NCBI GenBank assembly: GCA_907164885.2
Contig: OU015495.1
Span: forward strand, 5,516,308 to 5,580,307
Source: Dolomedes plantarius
Taxonomy: Eukaryota > Arthropoda > Arachnida > Araneae > Dolomedidae
Length of the DNA stretch: 64,000 nt
Direction: 5' to 3'
Below the pieces are notes generated by a model. The model did no database searches. It was not told the origin of the DNA and was given only the letters and a program-made list of their open reading frames with translations. Position numbers and translations under genes: made by a program. Shown here piece after piece: positions 50,760 to 61,526 of this stretch (its first letter is position 1; each line of letters starts with the position of its first letter).

Positions 50760-51154
50760 TAGGGATGCGTAATTTTCATTTTTACAAAATAGATAGATGC
50801 GAAAAAATGCTAAATTTACCGATACGAGCAAATAAATGCGAAAATTATTTTTTTACTACTTTTCTGCGAAACCTCGGTGATAAACGGCTTTTTAAGCGAA
50901 ATTAGGTAATAATAGTAATAATTTATTAGCATAATTTCTTATCTAACGCCATCCACGGTCTTTAACTGAGTGATCTCACTCCCGAAATTTACTTATTACT
51001 TATTGCTGAAGACTTAAGGAAGAGAATATGGAATCTACTACAATGTTAGCTTTTAACTAAGAATTTTCATACTTACCTAACCAAGTAAGTAAAATTGTGA
51101 TCTCTTATAATAAATACGAAATATTTGAATTTATATATATATATATATATATAT

Positions 51155-51251
<97 letters not shown>

Positions 51252-51311
51252 CGAATAAATGCGAAATGTTATTTATTATAATATTTTTTTTGCGAAATTT
51301 ACATACACCTA
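50760..51311. mobile_element. Ac-like hAT non-autonomous element
   Basis: The 8-bp GTTATAAC flanks both sides (50752-50759 and 51312-51319), a perfect and itself palindromic target duplication. The ends TAGGGATGCGTAA and, inverted, TAGGTGTATGTAA resemble the TAGGGATG-type ends of Ac-like hATs. GCGAAAATT/GCGAATAAATGCGAAA subrepeats occur near both ends, as expected for transposase-binding repeats. The interior is a (TA)n tract at about 51132-51247 plus AT-rich DNA, with no coding. Confidence 0.83.
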
Positions 51312-51382
51312 GTTATAACGCTTCCTCATAACGCCGAACTCAATGTATAGAGGAAATGTTTGGTTTGGAGAAGCAAGTTGTA

Positions 51383-53053
51383 CAGCTCAGATACAAAATA
51401 TTAGAATAATTGAGAAAAAGTAATAAGAAAGAAATTATTTTCCATTTATTTATTTTTGATACTAAGTAAATGCAATTAAGTTTCTTATAAATTAAATCTG
51501 GAATGTTTAGATAAGATTTTAACATTTACAAACTATAAAATACAATAAATTAGGTATACAACAGCTTTCTGAAACACATCAAAATATTAGAATAAAATTT
51601 AGATTGGTTCAAAATATTAGAATATTTAATTTTACTCAAAAATATTACCTTATGAATATGAAGTAAATGGCAATTAATATTTTGTAGCATCCCCTTTAGC
51701 TTTAATAACAGCGTACAATTGATCTTACATACTATATACAAGGTGTTTACAAACATTTCTATCAATATTAGCCCAAATAGACTTTATATGTGCCACTAAC
51801 TCAGTTTTACTTTAAGGAGAATTTTCTTGGAGTTTTTCTTCATTATACCCCATAAGCTTTCGATGGGATTAATGTCTGGTGAGTTTGGTGGCCAAGGAAG
51901 TACCTTAATTTTACATTGATGGAACCAATTCTAATGACACCGAGGTATGTGGTGACGCTAAATCTTGTTGAAAGATGAAATCATCTTCAAATAAATCTTC
52001 TGATGATGGAATCATGTAATATTCCAAAATTTCTTGATATATCTGAGAGTTTACCTTTTCGTAGACTATGCATAACTTTCCAAGTCCTTCTGCGCTCATG
52101 CAACCCCAAACCATGACACTAGCAGCAAATATCACCGAACGTTTAAGGCATTCTTTATCAAATGCTTCTTGCTTCATTCTACAAACTCGAATACCTAGAT
52201 TACCATATGAAACACAAAACATACTTTCATCACTAAATAATATTTTTTTCCAATCTTCTTCGCTCCATAAACTTCTTGATTTACACAAATTCAATCTTAT
52301 ACGCTTTTGTTTTGCAGTCATGAGAGGTTTTGTTTTCGGTACACGAGATTCAAACTTAAATTTATGGAGACGTCTTAATGTTGTCGATTTAGAAACTTCA
52401 ACTCCTTCTTCTTTCCATTTTCGGTGCAAGAATAGCACACTTTGAAAACAGTTTTTCTTAACTATACGCTTCAGTTTCCTGTCATATCTAGCAGATGTTT
52501 TTGGTTTTCGGCCGCCGTTTCGGCGATTATTTTGCAATTTTCCATTTTTTGAATATTGTGTTAGTATTTTACTAAAGCTTGATTGCGAACAATGTAAATA
52601 ATTCGCTATATAACATTGATTTTTACCGTGCCGATACAAATCAACCATACGAAGTCTAATAGATTCAGGAATATCACTCACACGACCCATTTTAAGACGA
52701 AAAAGCAAACAAACTGCAAAAAGAATACTGATTTTAAATAAAATCGTCTGAATTTAATCAATGATGCCACCAGTTATGAATTGGTGATAATTAAAGGAGA
52801 ATTAATGTGAAATATTCTAATATTTTGAACCACTTGAATAAATATTCTAATATTTTGACTTTTCAAAATAATTTTTTTTCAATTAATCTTTTCAAAAATG
52901 ATATTAATTTTAAGATAATAAATAAGTTTAATCAACAATAAGTTCTTAATAAAAATATCGTTTGCATATTTGCATTAAAAGACATTAAATTACCAAATGA
53001 TATTTTCAATTTGTAAAAAAATGTAATTATTCTAATATTTTGAATATGAGCTG
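51383..53053 (-). mobile_element. Tc1-type element with inner direct repeats (IR/DR)
   Basis: The ends CAGCTCAGATACAAAATATT and, inverted, CAGCTCATATTCAAAATATT are flanked by TA at 51381-51382 and 53054-53055. The motif CAAAATATTAGAATA occurs three times at each end: plus strand at 51394, 51580 and 51610, and inverted with its outer C at 53042, 52858 and 52828. Spacings are 186 and 30 bp at the left and 184 and 30 bp at the right. Such outer/inner direct repeats are known for Tc1 relatives with long ends. The element is 1671 bp and has one transposase gene on the minus strand. Confidence 0.93.
51674..52690 (-). pseudogene. Tc1-type transposase, frameshifted near the third catalytic residue
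   Basis: I chose the MGRVSDIPESIRLR start (52690), 6 codons inside the longer open frame. The N-terminus has two helix-turn-helix blocks: RLRMVDLYRHGKNQCYIA, then a GGRKPKTS linker and KSTTLRRLHKFKF. Catalytic motifs are KILFSDESMFCV (Asp 1), FIFQQDLASPHTS (Asp 2) and, after a frameshift near 51920, VLPWPPNSPDINPIESLWG (Glu). Stops also occur near 51815 and 51732 in the C-terminal frame, which ends GDATKY at 51674. The total of about 339 codons is the usual family length. Asp 2 is followed by LAS where most relatives have NA, an odd change beside the active site. Confidence 0.9.
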
Positions 53054-53055
53054 TA

Positions 53056-53318
53056 TTCTTATCTTCGGTGGGTGGTCGTTACAGTTGCACCAGAAAATTA
53101 AATAAACGGTTATAAACGGTAAGCTAAATGTTTGACTAAAATTCACAGTGTAGAAAATAATACCATCATCCAAAATAAAAACAATAAAAATGTATCTAGG
53201 CTAATTAATATACAGTATTATTGATAGTTCAATTGTAGTATACTGGCTTTGAGTTTTGGAGAATGGTATTGATTCGTCACCTGAGGCAGTAAGTCATTGT
53301 TCAGGAGGGTGTGTAACA
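53056..53318. other. No recognisable gene
   Basis: Short AT-rich spacer between the Tc1 element and the Helitron. Confidence 0.4.
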
Positions 53319-53764
53319 TCTATACTTATATATAAAGAGAGAGCATGTATGTGGAGGGTAATCTCCAGAACCACTGCACCTATTTGAAAAATCCCTTCAC
53401 TGTTTGAAAGGTACATTATTCCAGATGGACATAGGCTATATATTATGTATATCTGATGAGTAGAAATAAAGTTAGGGGCTTAATCCTAACAATCTCCATT
53501 GTTACCGCTACTATCTTCTACCGCTTTTGGTGCTATCGCGGCGGGCTTCTGTTCTGACGTTAGCGGTTCGAACCTAGCCGTTCTCCGGCACGCCTTTTTC
53601 TCTTAAAAAATTAATTTTAATTATTAACTAACGTAACATTAATTTAAGGTATTATTTAGGTTATTATTAAGGTAAAAAAAGATTTACAATTTATTGGCTA
53701 TCAACTGGAAATTTATTGGTATAATATTTTGTTCAACCCGGACAAAGTCGGGACGGGCCGCTAG
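53319..53764 (+). mobile_element. Short Helitron with a perfect 3' hairpin
   Basis: It starts TCTATACTTATATATAAAG after A, ends in CCCGGACAAAGTCGGG (a perfect 5-bp-plus stem) and CGGGCCGCTAG, followed by T. These are standard Helitron termini. It is 446 bp with no coding. Near 53560-53580 it contains GCGGTTCGAACCTAGC, a good match to a tRNA B-box/T-arm, suggesting a captured tRNA-like or SINE fragment. Confidence 0.8.
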
Positions 53765-54083
53765 TATTGGATAAGACTGAACCTTGTTATAAGTAGAACA
53801 TTATAATAAAACAGTCTGACATGGAACATAAAAACACAAGTACATACAAGACATAATTAAATATATGAATAAAAACTACGTAGTCAGAGGAAGGTGACAT
53901 TCTCTCGACTGACAAGTGGGGTCGAGTATGACGTGACGCATTATAGATGACGCCAACATACGCGTTAACAGTGATTGCACACTGATATTTGATTTAAATT
54001 AAAATACTTGCTTTAATTTCCATTTCTTCTGTCGTTCGATCAATTTGTATTCTCGTGTTAATTTTTCTTCAACTTTAAATGAA
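53765..54083. other. No recognisable gene
   Basis: AT-rich spacer with no feature. Confidence 0.4.
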
Positions 54084-54087
54084 ATAT

Positions 54088-54609
54088 TGTTACGAATTTT
54101 ACGAATCTGTGGTAATCTCGCCAAATATGAGAGTTATCGCCAAATTGGCGATGGATTTGGGGATTGATTTTGGACGCCAAATTTGGCGATATGACGCCAA
54201 ATGGTCGCCAGCCTTCTGGATCTTTCTCGTACGTTCTGGAGATTTGTAGCTGGCGGCCGATAGGGGGTGCGTTGGAAGTCTATAAATATACCTGAGATTG
54301 GCATTGGAAATCAGTTGCAGACCTTGGAGCTCCGACAAGTTGAAATACCTGAACCTGCACCTGGAAATCAGTATTCTTTTCTGCTGCGTATTGAATATAT
54401 TGAAAGTGCGTTAGGCATATATTGTATTGAAGACTCTGTTATCCTGACTTGTGTTTTTAGAGTTTTCTGTTGTATAGAAGAGAGTTGTTACGTGTTTTCT
54501 GTTATTATTTGTGTATACACCTGAAGAATTTACTGAATAAAAATTTTATTTTGTGTGCACTTTCTGAAGAGATTTTTATTCAATCCCATAGAACAGAGAA
54601 AACGGAACA
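54088..54609 (+). mobile_element. Solo LTR, gypsy-type, ATAT duplication
   Basis: TGTTACGAATTTTACGAATC at the start and GAAAACGGAACA at the end give TG...CA termini over 522 bp. ATAT flanks both sides (54084-54087 and 54610-54613), the 4-bp duplication usual for Ty3/gypsy-type LTRs. A TATA box (TATAAATA, 54281-54288) and an AATAAA signal (54536-54541) lie in the expected order. A GCCAAATTTGGCG palindrome and related GCCAAAT motifs cluster upstream of the TATA box. The internal region was lost by LTR-LTR recombination. Confidence 0.87.
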
Positions 54610-54613
54610 ATAT

Positions 54614-55334
54614 TATTGCAGTAAGTCTAATAATTATATGTGGCACCAGTAGTAGTATATTTTGTTAGAGGTTAAAAAATATGCATAATAAGTATTTAAA
54701 AATTGCCGCTAAAAATTGGACAGTGTTATGGAACAAGGCACCAAAACACACTACAGTGAAACTGAAAAAAATAAGTTTTAATAAAGCATTAATTTTAACA
54801 TATCTGTTGCTGAAGATTGGTTCACCAGTTAATAAAAAGAATTTTATTTGTCCTAGTATAATAGTAATTTTCTCCAGATGGTTAAACATGTGGCTCCCCC
54901 TACCAGCTATTTAACTCACCTTTTAAAATTTTGTGGGTCGGTTCCTTGTTGCATAATACTGTCCAATTGTGTACTAGACTGTACACGGGTAACACTGATG
55001 TGAGTCCAATAGTATGGAAGATATGCGATTGTTGTGATGATAATTAATAGTTTAGAAATAATTAACGTTTATATTAATATCGGGTATTCAGATAATTAAA
55101 TTAGTAAAGTAAGTAAGTAAGTAAATTTTAGTAACGGTTATGCTTTGTATAAATAAATTTATTAAGCCTCTGCTAAATATATGTAAGGGTTAAACTTGTG
55201 GTGATCAAATATTAATTGATTTGATTAATGTCATCGCATTTGGAGAAGTGTGCGCCAGTTTCTCTAAATGTTTTGACATTGAGAAGAATTAAGTTTGAAA
55301 TTGATCATCAAAGGTTATACCTTATTGTTAGAAT
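54614..55334. other. No recognisable gene
   Basis: AT-rich; a 77-codon frame has no similarity that I recognise. An AAGT run lies near 55105-55122. Confidence 0.4.
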
Positions 55335-56003
55335 ATGCCTTATTTTAAACCTTGTGAGTTGGCTGGTACGGTTTTTGGCTGGCAGAATTTTAATTCAAAG
55401 GTTTTAGAAAAAATTTATTGTTTTCCTTCTTTCCCTAAAAATGACCCTGCGCCTAGCAACAAGTTCTCAGCCTCCTCCACTATCTGTAACCCGATACTTC
55501 CGCTGCGCGCCTTTTTCGAACGGGAAGAAAGCTCAGAACAGGAGATGGAAGGTGCGCAAGGATACATCGTCAGGTGGATGACCAGGGCGCCGTGAAATTA
55601 AATTTATCAACTAGAACGAGATGAGGGGTGGAAAAAATAAATTGTATACGATTTGCAGAGTGCAAGAATGCTACCTGTAGCCTTCCCCCTCATTTAGACC
55701 ATCAGAATTCAAGGCGCGCCGACGAACTACTTGGAATGGAAGATGATTTTGCGGACTGATGAAGTGGTGACAAGGTGCTGACTCGGGAGCGCGGGGGTTT
55801 GAAAACAGATATTCGAGGATCCTGAACGGAGAGCGGGGGTGTAAAGACCGAGGGATCGGGGGCTGAGGCTCTGGCCTCGGGACGACGCAAAGATCCCGGA
55901 GATTGATGTGAGGGCCACGGGTGAAATTCTTTTTTCCTTTCCTTTCCTTTCTGTAAATTCTATCCTTAAACTCTCTCCTTTTTGAAAGCTGCAGCAGAAT
56001 CAT
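55335..56003. other. GC-rich island with unidentified open frames
   Basis: GC content rises clearly above the surroundings, especially at 55440-55590 and 55690-55920. An 86-codon plus frame (55335-55595) and a 110-codon minus frame (55671-56003) are present. The minus frame is Pro/Arg-rich, and two other frames are open over the same stretch, so base composition rather than coding may explain it. A CCTTT repeat lies near 55934-55952. It could be an LTR, a transposon leader or a fragment of host DNA. I do not recognise it. Confidence 0.35.
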
Positions 56004-56994
56004 TAAGATTCAATTTAAAAGTAAAATTAAATTTATGATTAGCAATTGCATATAGAATAATTTAGTTTTTTTTTATTTCGCCAGCCACTTCATTTTTGAG
56101 ATATTGGAATTTTCAGTGTATTTATTTGATTGTGTTGTGAAGATATAAATTTTAGTTTTACAACAATTGTATTTTTGATAATTTAATATTGGTATGTCGA
56201 AAATGTGTTGATAGGAATTGATTACCAGATTGGTGGTAATAATGTTAATAAAATGTTATTATTAGTTTGTAAAGTGGTGTCATGTCGGTCCTTGCCTTTT
56301 TAGTTAATTGTCTGATTTTCAGCTTTAGGTTTTTTATTTCAGCAGATATGAAGCTTTTTCTTTTAGGTGAAGTCATTTTATTTCTAGGTGTTCTCCAAGA
56401 TTAGATAAGTAAATTTATTAGAGTTAATTTCATTTTTCTTTTTGGCTCATTAATCACCACAGTGATGCATTCAGTATCGAACCTAGGGAAAATTTTAATT
56501 ATTATATGTTTATGGGTTATTGCTACACACAACGCAAGTCTTTAAAATGTACTAACCACTAATGGCTAATCGCATATATTGTTGAAGTAAATTTAACTGA
56601 AACGTAGTATTAAATGTAAATTGATTTTAAAGTTTGTAAAGACCTATCCTAACTTTAATTAGTAATATTAAATAATAAACTTTAAAATAAACACCCTAAA
56701 TACAAGGTTCGTTGCCACACGATTTATTAAAGGGGAAAATAGTTTATAATGAATGTCTTAGAATTACATATGGCACCAATAAATGTATAGTAGACATGTA
56801 TGGATAAAACCGATGTGATCTGAAAAGAAAGCAATAGCAACATTTAGTTTCTAACTGAAATAATGTATAACGTGAATACAAAGATGCAAAATCATAGAAT
56901 GATAGAAAGCTGTTTTAATAAAAATACCTGAAAAGAAACGCTTTTATCCCTCAGTGTTAAGAGCCATAAAGTCTTTAGTTTTTCTTAGCAATAA
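56004..56994. other. No recognisable gene
   Basis: AT-rich sequence without supportable features. Confidence 0.4.
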
Positions 56995-57525
56995 TCTATA
57001 TAAATAAATGAGAGTGTCTCTATGTATGTATCTATGTATGTAACGTATACAAATCTACATTTCTTGACGAATCTGGTTGAAACTTCATATACTTATATTT
57101 TGAAGCCTGGAGATAATTCTAAGATTAGTTTGGAAGCTTTAAAATAGTTTTGCAGATATTTTAATTCTAAAAGCACTCCATCGCTTCACTCATCCTGAGA
57201 AAACATGGCCGACATTTTGGTCGAAAATCAGTGTATTTTTTTTTTCTCGTGAAAGTACATAAATGTTACATATTTGGAAAGAGCTTTGGAAACTGATATT
57301 TTTTTCTGATTACAGTTATACTGTTACTTTAATAGTTTTACAGATATTTTAATTCTAAAAGCACTCCACCGCTGAGACGAAAGAATCAAATCACCCATCT
57401 CCAGTATGGTGCAGCCATCTGCCGGCAGCGACGGGAATGAAAATTGATTAATACATTTGTATGGCCCTGAAAAGGGCCTTTTTTCTTTTGTGGGGCCCGA
57501 GCATAGCCGGGCGAAGCCCGGCTAG
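56995..57525 (+). mobile_element. Short Helitron with perfect 3' hairpin
   Basis: It starts TCTATATAAATAAATGAGAG after A. The end is AGCCGGGCGAAGCCCGGCTAG-like: the stem AGCCGGGC and GCCCGGCT around GAA, then CTAG at 57522-57525 and T. An internal direct repeat, AGATATTTTAATTCTAAAAG followed by CACTCCA, occurs near 57155 and 57335. Near 57412-57440 it carries GGTGCAGCCATCTGCCGG and GACGGGAATGAAAA, the same module as family R copies 2-4. Confidence 0.85.
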
Positions 57526-57589
57526 TTATCTATAAACTCAAGCAAAACGTGGAGCCGAATGAAAGAACAGAAATAGTCTGTTAGCTCAT

Positions 57590-57800
57590 GCCGCCCGCAT
57601 GATGTAGTGATTAGCGTTCTGAGCTGCTACGCAGTGGGCTTGGGTTCAAATCCCTAAGAAGGCTTGGTTGTTTCCGTGTCGTTCCCTCATAGGGAGCAAT
57701 GCTGGCTCACCTATATGGTGGTCCCATAATAAAGTAACCAGTAAATCACGGTGAATAACAAAAGGTGAATGTCAAACGACAAATGGCTCCGCAGTAAGCT
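57590..57800 (+). repeat. tRNA-derived SINE (family A), copy 3
   Basis: A-box-like TGTAGTGATTAGCGTTCTGA and B-box-like GGGTTCAAATCCC are near 57602 and 57643. The body with TGGCTCACC and CCATAATAAA matches the copies at 8450 and 36178. Confidence 0.78.
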
Positions 57801-58004
57801 AAAGTCCGTAAGCTCAATTTTTTTAGATCAGACCCTTTTCAATTTTCCTCTGTATTCACTGAACCTCAGATACCCAGTTCCATTCTATGATAGTTAGAAT
57901 GAATAACAGATACATATTAAAATTCATGTGCATTTATATTTTATTTCATTTTATATTCATCACAGTGCACTAAAAATGATAAACTCCTTTGTATTCATCT
58001 TGAC

Positions 58005-58487
58005 CTGGCATACTCAAATTGCGGCCCAACTAGCTTTATCGTGCGACCCGAAACGCTCACATTCATTATGAGGCAGGTGCTTTTGTAAACACAATTTGGG
58101 AAATGAATGCCTGAAAAATAGAGAAATAGGCCACCTGCTGCTCACGTTGTTCGCATCAACGTATCTTTGTGAATCCGCCAATTCCAAAACGAAATGTGCG
58201 AAGAACGAATATAGAAATTTTCTTACGGATTCTGTACCTCGATGACGTACTGAGAGCAGCATGTAGCAAGTATAAACCGGATTTCTCTAAAATAGTCAAC
58301 AGTTTGTCTCACCATAAAAAAATCACTCGTTTTCAAATAAATGTTTGAATCCATTTACGTTTTGAGTTCATTGAGCCCATTTTTTACGTTGTTGTATTAT
58401 AGGGTATAGTGTACTGAGTTCCGGCCCGCGTAACGTAGCAAACGTATATATGTGGTCCGAGAGAAAAAAAAATGTTGAGTATGACTG
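58005..58487 (+). mobile_element. Deleted hAT with 8-bp target duplication
   Basis: ATCTTGAC (57997-58004) and ATCTAGAC (58488-58495) flank the element, matching at 7 of 8 bases. The ends CTGGCATACTCAA and, inverted, CAGTCATACTCAA are short imperfect inverted repeats. At 483 bp it is far shorter than a complete hAT and keeps only a piece of the transposase C-terminus. Confidence 0.8.
58133..58320 (+). pseudogene. hAT dimerisation-domain fragment
   Basis: The plus frame near 58138-58235 reads HLLLTLFASTYLCESANSKT, then KNEYRNFLTDSVPR. This is the conserved core of the hAT C-terminal dimerisation domain, where most family members have ESAFS. A frameshift follows, after which CSKYKPDFSKIVNSLSH can be read near 58262-58312. 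Nothing of the catalytic core survives. Confidence 0.78.
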
Positions 58488-58499
58488 ATCTAGACTATT

Positions 58500-59310
58500 C
58501 CTAAAAGCTGGACATAGTTAAGTTTTAAAGGGTAGCAGCAAACGTGCAATTATAGTAGGGAGAATTATGGTAGCAAAATCATGCCAGACGCCTCGGGAAT
58601 CAATAAATTAGTCATAACAATATCTAAGTATCATGTTTAACACGTTATTTGTCAGTCATTTAAAAATGAGGTGCATGTGGCTCATTGCTGGTAGATATAA
58701 TAAATGACCAGTTTCATTTTCATATTTATTCGTACCTTCAGTGGCTTGATGCAAATATTTTCTTTGCGTCGAACGGAATTGGATTTTATTTTATTTTCTT
58801 CGTCAAAAAAATTCGGAAGAACATTTGAAGAGGAATAACGTTTATTAGGAACAAAATACACTGGGTGAAAGATTTATTTAGCTGCTCTCAATTTCTTCAT
58901 ATTTCAACCCCTAAAAGTATATTTCAAGCTCAAGATGGTTAAATCGTTTATTTATTCAAACGTAATCTGCGATGTGCCTTTTGAAAACCTAAGATTCGTT
59001 TATTTATTTCTAATCTGAGATGGAAAAATTTTTTTTAACATCATTTGATATCTACAAATTGTCGTTTTGGAACCCAATGTAAATATAGTAGAGTGATTTA
59101 CATTGCATTTATATTTATAAGTCTACTATCTTACACGTTTTATTACCATCTATTTCACTTAATTCACTGTGCATGGAGATAGAATTATATTTCATTTCTC
59201 TCTTTTTTTTGTAAATAATATTGGACAATTCGATTACAAGCCTGGTATATTTTGTACCTTGATATTCTCCCTTTTACGGAACTCGATTTTATGGAGTTCA
59301 TTTTACAAGG
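58500..59310. other. No recognisable gene
   Basis: AT-rich sequence with no supportable feature. Confidence 0.4.
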
Positions 59311-59314
59311 TATT

Positions 59315-59787
59315 GCCGTATTTACCGGCGTATAGGATGTCCTTTTCTTCCATCTAAATATGCCTAAAAATATGGATTGCGTCTTATGCGCCAACTCATC
59401 AAAATTATGAATTGAAATTTCAGTCTGTCTAAATCTTCGAGTTTATATTAATACACATGTATAAATATTCTATTGCATTATTTTTCGAAAAAGTGGTTTC
59501 GAATACAACGTTTCCATAATTTTTTTTCTGTTCTGTAAAAAATGGTGCGTGATATAAATTTTTGCTTCATTACTGAAAGAGGGATCATTCCAGTAAAATA
59601 GATTTCAAATCCACCGACATCGGGTTCTGAAAATTCTGATAAAAAGGTACCTAAATACAATGTTCGCTAGTTACTTTTTTTATGGACATAAAGAACTATA
59701 AAATTAGTACAGTATCATTATGGAAATTCATAAGAAAAATATAGTACATTTTTTTCCTTAAAAATGTTATAATATGGTAAATACAGT
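59315..59787. mobile_element. Possible TA-flanked MITE
   Basis: CGTATTTACCGGCGTATAGG near 59327 and, inverted from the right, CTGTATTTACCATATTATAA at about 59787 share GTATTTACC near the ends, with TA beside each. It may be a pogo-type MITE. The match is short and the boundaries are uncertain. Confidence 0.35.
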
Positions 59788-60480
59788 ATATTAATTGTTT
59801 GTTTCTTATCCATTTAACACCCCCGAATTCATATAAAAATTTAAAGCAGGATGTTAATTATTTTTATTTAATAATCCTTGCTTTTTATCTGTGCCAAGTG
59901 ACTTAGAAAAGAAAAACAATAGTTTTCGGAATTCTATTATTTATAAATAACTCCATAATACACCATTAGCTACCTCACAGAATACCTAGAAGGTGTTTAA
60001 TGATGATTTATTAAATAATCCATGGAATTAAATAACAGTATAAAATCCAACTAAAATGAACATATATCTCTCACGTGTCAAGGAACTGGAAAGCTGAAGT
60101 CAATTTTTATCATATATCTCAATTAGGTTTGAGTGTTTGACGTCTCCATAAATAAATTCAACTCTCCATTTGTATTAATGTTCGTTAACTTAGATGGAAT
60201 GTGCTAAAACACGTTTAATCCATTTCACTATCGTAAAAATTCGTTAGAGTAATTTATATTAATAATGAATGACAAAAGTATGTGCATGGCAATATATAAT
60301 GGATTCGACAAGTGAAGAAACGTTTGCTGTTTAGATAGAAATTCAATATCATGCATTCACTGCGATATATCCCAAAAATTACTTTAAAAAAATGAGTATG
60401 GCTATCATAATGTCGAAAAGTTAATGTATCTACATTTTCTTAAGTACCAAAGGTAAAAAATGTTAATGTCATGCATTCAT
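59788..60480. other. No recognisable gene
   Basis: AT-rich sequence with nothing recognisable. Confidence 0.4.
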
Positions 60481-60920
60481 TACCATGTTTTTATTAACTC
60501 GCTTTCTTGTTTGTTTGTTTGTTTGTGTGTGTGTGTGTGTTTGTTTGTCCGGTACAAATCTTGCAATCAATTTTTAACTAACTTTCCGACTAGCTAGACA
60601 TTTGAAACTTTTAGAATAGCTCAGAACACGATGAAATGCATTATTTTAATACTTTTAGCCATCTTTTGCAGAATTGAATTTTTTCAGTTAATTTTGTTTT
60701 ATAGACTGGTGCAGCCATCTATCGGAAACGAATACGCCGGAACGGGAACGAAAAATTAAACGTAAGTTAACTTCCAATTAACTTCATTTTCTTTCAAATG
60801 GAATAATTCATCAAAAAATTTTTAAAATATTTATTAATACATAGAATTGTCAAGTTTATATGATTCAACAGAAAATTTAAAAACATGGTATATAAAAAGT
60901 TGTTTTTATCTTGTAATTAT
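60481..60920 (+). repeat. Interspersed repeat family R, copy 4
   Basis: TACCATGTTTTTATTAACTC start, (TTTG)n(TG)n run at about 60510-60548, then the shared blocks including CTTTTAGAATAGCTCAGAAC, GGTGCAGCCATCTATCG and AACTTCCAATTAACTTC, ending TTTTTATCTTGTAATTATG. A short CGGAAACGAATACGC insertion distinguishes it from copies 2 and 3. Confidence 0.87.
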
Positions 60921-61386
60921 GTTAGCCTTATTTCTGTTAAACGACTTTTGTTTATCAAAAAGATTAGTTGTATATCCACTACTTATGTTTGCGGTTATTA
61001 TGCAATTATGTAAACATTTATATTGTGTACCCTCTTGAATGGAAGTATTTAAAAGCTTAGGCATGAGAATAATGTGGTTGTCCGCACGAAGCAAGCTAAA
61101 GGGGCTTTTTCTCACTGGATTGCGACAGGAGTTGTAGCAATAGAATTTAAATCCCCAAAAACGTTTTAGTAAATTTTTCTTGTAAATGAAACAAATATTG
61201 AGGGATGTCCTAACACTGATATCTAGGAGGTGTATGTATATAATTTGTGCTTTGGGCTGGTTTACTGTGAATGCTAAAGCCAAAGCTCAGTCACTCTAAT
61301 ATTTTTATAGAAACTTTTACGACAAATGCGCAATAACATTTCACATTTTAACTTGACGTCAAAATATGTTTGTGATTATTTGTTAG
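60921..61386. other. No recognisable gene
   Basis: A 125-codon minus frame (60906-61283) overlaps the family R end and has no motif that I recognise. Not called as a gene. Confidence 0.4.
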
Positions 61387-61526
61387 TACAGTCAAACCTG
61401 TTTTTCTGAGTTCTTTTTTATGGAATTGTGCGATTTTTTTATGCGGTATACTTGTATGAATATGTATCGAGATTCTATTCGCCACATGTAAGTTCGCCGC
61501 GAGGTTAGGTCAATCTCAACAGTAAA

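Noticed and set aside
60906..61283. 125-codon minus-strand frame
   Set aside because: No known motif, and it starts inside family R.
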